This document shows positions 7,354 to 9,604 of a DNA stretch of 9,604 bases, piece after piece. A model generated the notes under the pieces. It saw only the letters and a program-made list of their open reading frames with translations. It did no database searches and had not been told where the DNA came from. This DNA is from Acidobacteriaceae bacterium. Its GTDB lineage: Bacteria > Acidobacteriota > Terriglobia > Terriglobales > Acidobacteriaceae. The stretch's first letter is position 1; each line of letters begins with the position of its first letter. The position numbers were made by a program, and so were the translations under genes. The stretch covers positions 14,348 to 23,951 of the forward strand of contig PMBA01000198.1 in assembly GCA_003152795.1 (NCBI GenBank), written 5' to 3'.

Positions 7354-7501
7354 CAGTCCGTAGTGCGAGTGCGGTTTGTATCGGGGTATGCCTTCACGCA
7401 TTGCCGTGAATGCCGTCTTATGAAGGCGCCTTCAGGCGCTGGTTCGGGCCCTGGGCTCACGACGGCAGATGGATTTGTTGAACTTGTCTGGGAAGGTGGA
7501 A
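7354..7501. promoter_or_regulatory. Hairpin-rich spacer between the split and fused cytochrome bc units
   Basis: This 148-base gap has no gene but holds three inverted repeats in a row. TTCACG/CGTGAA with a 6-base gap lies at 7393-7410. TGCCGTC (7411-7417) pairs with GACGGCA (7461-7467). Inside that lies the perfect 14-base palindrome TGAAGGCGCCTTCA at 7421-7434, which can alternatively form GCGCC-TTCA-GGCGC (7426-7439). There is no T-tract, so it is not a standard terminator. It could be a processing or attenuation structure that sets the relative amounts of the two units, or operators for a separate promoter. I see no convincing -35/-10 pair. Confidence 0.5.
7491..7496 (+). promoter_or_regulatory. 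Ribosome binding site GGAAGG for the fused cytochrome gene
   Basis: GGAAGG lies five bases before the ATG at 7502. It favours 7502 over an in-frame ATG at 7469 that has no such site and would add 11 residues (MDLLNLSGKVE) in front of an otherwise normal signal peptide. Confidence 0.7.
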
Positions 7502-9604
7502 ATGTTAGCGACTCGGGTTGCCTTGGTTTACCTGGCATTGACTTTGGCCTCGGCTTCGGCGTTGAACGCTGGAGACCAGGAATGTCTGGCGTGCCATGGG
7601 CAGGCGGGAATGAAGTCCGACGCCGGAAAGAGCATTTCGATCGACCCGGCCAAGCATGCCGCCAGCGCCCACGGGGTACTGGGCTGCAAGGACTGCCACA
7701 CCGCCATCAAGGAATTCCCGCATCCCGCCAAAGTAGCCAAAGTGCAATGCGCCACGTGCCATGCGGACGAGGCCAAGTCTTTTCCAGCCAGCGTCCACTC
7801 CATTCTCGGCGAATCCGCCTGCGCTTCGTGTCATGGCAGCGTGCACGAGCTCACCACCGCGGAAAAGCTGATGCCCGGAAAGTGTGTGGAGTGCCATGCG
7901 CAGGAAATGAAGGATCTGGAGTCCAGCATTCACGGGCAGGCCGCGAAAAACGGCGACCCCGACGCGCCCAAATGCGTGTCCTGCCACGGTCCCATCCACG
8001 CGGTGAAAGGCTCCAGCGAAGCGGATTCGACGGTTGCCCGCAAGAACATGGCGGACACTTGCGCAAAGTGCCACAGCGATGCGGGTTTTTTGTCGCGGCA
8101 CAAGATTCCGGTGGCGCATCCCGTCGATTCCTACAAACAGAGCGTTCACGCGCGCGCGGTTGCCCTTGGCAAGGAGGCGGCAACCTGTTCCAGTTGCCAT
8201 GGCAGTCACGATATCTATCCCGCCACCGATGAGCGCTCCCGAGTCAATCACTGGAAGGTACCGGCGACGTGCGCGCAATGCCACAAGGAAATCGCACGGG
8301 AGTTCAACGAAAGCGTGCACGGGGTAGCGGTCAAGGACGGAGTGCGGGATGCGCCGGTTTGCGTCGATTGCCACGGCGAGCATCTGATCATGGACCCGAA
8401 GAGCGCCGGCTCGCCTTTAAATGCCTTGAATGTCTCCGCGGAGACCTGTGGCCGTTGCCACGGCGATCCCCGCCTGGCGCTGCGCAATGATTTGCCCGCG
8501 GATCGCCTGCCGTCCTATGCCGGCAGTTATCACGGACTGGCCCTGAAGAGCGGAAAAGTGACTGCGGCAAATTGTGCTTCGTGCCACGGGGTGCACTCCA
8601 TACTCCGTTCGAGCGACCCGCGCTCGACCGTGAATGCAGCGAACCTCGCGAAAACCTGCGGGCAATGTCATAAAGGTGTGGGCGACGACAAATTCAAAAT
8701 CGGCCCCGTCCATGTGCTCACCGAGGCGGGCCCGAATCACCCGGTCGTGCAGTGGATTCGCTGGACCTACTTGGTGCTGATCCCGGCGACGCTGGGCTTC
8801 ATGCTCCTGCACAACTTGCTGGACCTGCTGAGGAAGATGATCCGCCGCCACCCGCGCCGGGAAACCGGAGAAGTGGCTCTGCGGATGAACTTGCGGTTCC
8901 GCATCGCGCACTGGGGCATCGTGGCAAGTTTCCCGACGCTGGTGTTCACCGGGTTTGCGCTGAAGTATCCGGAGAGCTGGTGGGCCAAGCCCCTGCTGCT
9001 CTGGGAGTCTGGCACCGGTGTGCGCGGCGGACTGCACCGCACGGCGGCGGTTGTGCTCATCGCGTCCACGGTTTATCACCTGATTCACCTGGCCACAAAC
9101 CGGCGAGACCGCCGCTCGTTCCTGATGGCAATGCTGCCCGAACTGAAAGACGCAACCGACCTGGTGCAGGTCCTCTCCTTCAATCTGGGACTGACGAAAA
9201 TCGACCCGCAATTCAAGAAATTCAACTATGCGGAGAAAATGGAATACTGGGCGTTTATGTGGGGCACCTTTGTCATGGGCCTGTCCGGATTCCTGCTTTG
9301 GTTCAACAACTTCACCCTCCGCCATTTTCCGAAATGGGTGACCGACGCGGCCACGGCAGTGCATTGGTATGAGGCGATCCTGGCTACCTTCTCCATTCTG
9401 ATCTGGCACTTCTACATGGTGATTTTCGATCCGCTCGTCTACCCGATGGATACGGCATGGCTCAACGGCAAGGTCCCAGCCGATCACTATCGCCATTCCC
9501 GCCCGGAGTATCTGCGCACCCTGGAACGGGCTCACCTGATCGAGTTGCCGACTGACCCATCCGATTACGAGGATGAGCAGGGAAGCGACGATCATCCAGG
9601 CGAC
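7502..9604 (+). CDS. 13-haem cytochrome c fused to cytochrome b (CbcL-like), 3' end cut by window
   Basis: Predicted one-protein quinol oxidase: periplasmic haem wire plus membrane cytochrome b. The frame is open for 701 codons to the last base with no stop, so the C terminus lies outside, although an acidic tail (DYEDEQGSDD) suggests it is near. Signal peptide: residues 1-23, cleaved about at LNA before GDQECLACH. Thirteen CXXCH sites begin at residues 28, 62, 83, 107, 128, 158, 187, 229, 257, 287, 316, 358 and 386. Then come a helix at about 418-443 with His437, and a cytochrome b domain with helices near 468-487, 512-531, 580-601 and 621-642 and candidate ligands His470, His512, His526 (or 529), His621 and His636. 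Known CbcL, as I recall, also joins both domain types. It sits 148 bases after the stand-alone cytochrome b gene and may be expressed separately from it. Confidence 0.9.
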   Translation, partial: MLATRVALVYLALTLASASALNAGDQECLACHGQAGMKSDAGKSISIDPAKHAASAHGVLGCKDCHTAIKEFPHPAKVAKVQCATCHADEAKSFPASVHSILGESACASCHGSVHELTTAEKLMPGKCVECHAQEMKDLESSIHGQAAKNGDPDAPKCVSCHGPIHAVKGSSEADSTVARKNMADTCAKCHSDAGFLSRHKIPVAHPVDSYKQSVHARAVALGKEAATCSSCHGSHDIYPATDERSRVNHWKVPATCAQCHKEIAREFNESVHGVAVKDGVRDAPVCVDCHGEHLIMDPKSAGSPLNALNVSAETCGRCHGDPRLALRNDLPADRLPSYAGSYHGLALKSGKVTAANCASCHGVHSILRSSDPRSTVNAANLAKTCGQCHKGVGDDKFKIGPVHVLTEAGPNHPVVQWIRWTYLVLIPATLGFMLLHNLLDLLRKMIRRHPRRETGEVALRMNLRFRIAHWGIVASFPTLVFTGFALKYPESWWAKPLLLWESGTGVRGGLHRTAAVVLIASTVYHLIHLATNRRDRRSFLMAMLPELKDATDLVQVLSFNLGLTKIDPQFKKFNYAEKMEYWAFMWGTFVMGLSGFLLWFNNFTLRHFPKWVTDAATAVHWYEAILATFSILIWHFYMVIFDPLVYPMDTAWLNGKVPADHYRHSRPEYLRTLERAHLIELPTDPSDYEDEQGSDDHPGD
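7883..8269 (+). repeat. Four-haem protein repeat, copy 1 (13-haem cytochrome)
   Basis: This encodes residues 128-256 with haem sites at 128, 158, 187 and 229. Every site recurs exactly 129 residues later. Shared motifs are E-S-[IV]-H-G after the first site and DAP-x-C before the second. Confidence 0.85.
8270..8656 (+). repeat. Four-haem protein repeat, copy 2 (13-haem cytochrome)
   Basis: This encodes residues 257-385 with haem sites at 257, 287, 316 and 358, then closes with the last site at 386. The unit is 387 bases, identical in length to copy 1, with haem spacing 30-29-42-28 in both. DNA identity is low, so it is an old duplication held to length by selection. Confidence 0.85.

Noticed and set aside
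7363..8232. Plus-strand frame of 289 codons starting before the fused cytochrome
   Set aside because: It is out of frame with the 13-haem protein, Arg/Gly/Pro-rich, and has no motif. It is a shadow of the true gene at 7502, which runs off the window end.
4614..8671. CRISPR array or DNA-level tandem repeats, suggested by periodic TGC..TGCCAC motifs
   Set aside because: The periodicity is the codons of CXXCH haem sites within long open frames. The stretches between them are coding, and the repeats are diverged at DNA level.
8417..9595. Minus-strand open frame of 392 codons
   Set aside because: It is opposite the fused cytochrome's last haems and membrane domain. The sense strand shows haem sites and ordered helices; the antisense product is low-complexity Arg/Gln/His-rich sequence.

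Overview
The window reads as a bacterial chromosome segment of fairly high GC, with all real genes on the + strand. I think it comes from an Acidobacteriota-like organism. The grounds are the gene content, the style of the giant cytochromes, and a short palindromic spacer whose translation resembles dispersed repeats I remember from that phylum. This assignment is inference; nothing here proves it.

Region 1 (1-2254) is carbon metabolism. It holds the 3' end of a phosphoketolase gene and a complete acetate kinase gene. Together they form the phosphoketolase bypass: sugar phosphate to acetyl phosphate, then acetyl phosphate to acetate plus ATP. The 149-base spacer between them carries a hairpin-forming element and a 46-codon reading frame whose stop overlaps the acetate kinase start as ATGA.

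Region 2 (2255-2552) is a promoter-bearing gap. It contains an exact CRP-type palindrome (TGTGA-N6-TCACA) about 100 bases before the next gene.

Region 3 (2553 to the end) is an electron-transfer cluster. In order: a small periplasmic monohaem cytochrome c; an inner-membrane NapC/NirT-type cytochrome with three membrane helices and six haem motifs; a 19-haem cytochrome with a C-terminal membrane anchor; a stand-alone cytochrome b overlapping it by 8 bases; and, after a hairpin-rich 148-base spacer, a 13-haem cytochrome fused to a cytochrome b domain, still open at the window end. That makes 39 c-haem motifs in about 7 kb. The likely role is taking electrons from membrane quinol and passing them across the periplasm, possibly to an extracellular acceptor. 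The parts resemble the ImcH, CbcA/CbcB and CbcL type quinol oxidases of metal-reducing bacteria, but no outer-membrane conduit is visible here.

The most notable result is architectural. The two large cytochromes are built from one four-haem unit with the same haem spacing (about 30-28-43-28 residues). It is repeated with a period of 243 residues (eight haems) in the 19-haem protein and exactly 129 residues (four haems) in the 13-haem protein. The histidine pattern of the stand-alone cytochrome b recurs, nearly residue for residue, in the C-terminal domain of the fused protein. The cluster therefore carries a split and a fused version of the same quinol-oxidising cytochrome bc module side by side.
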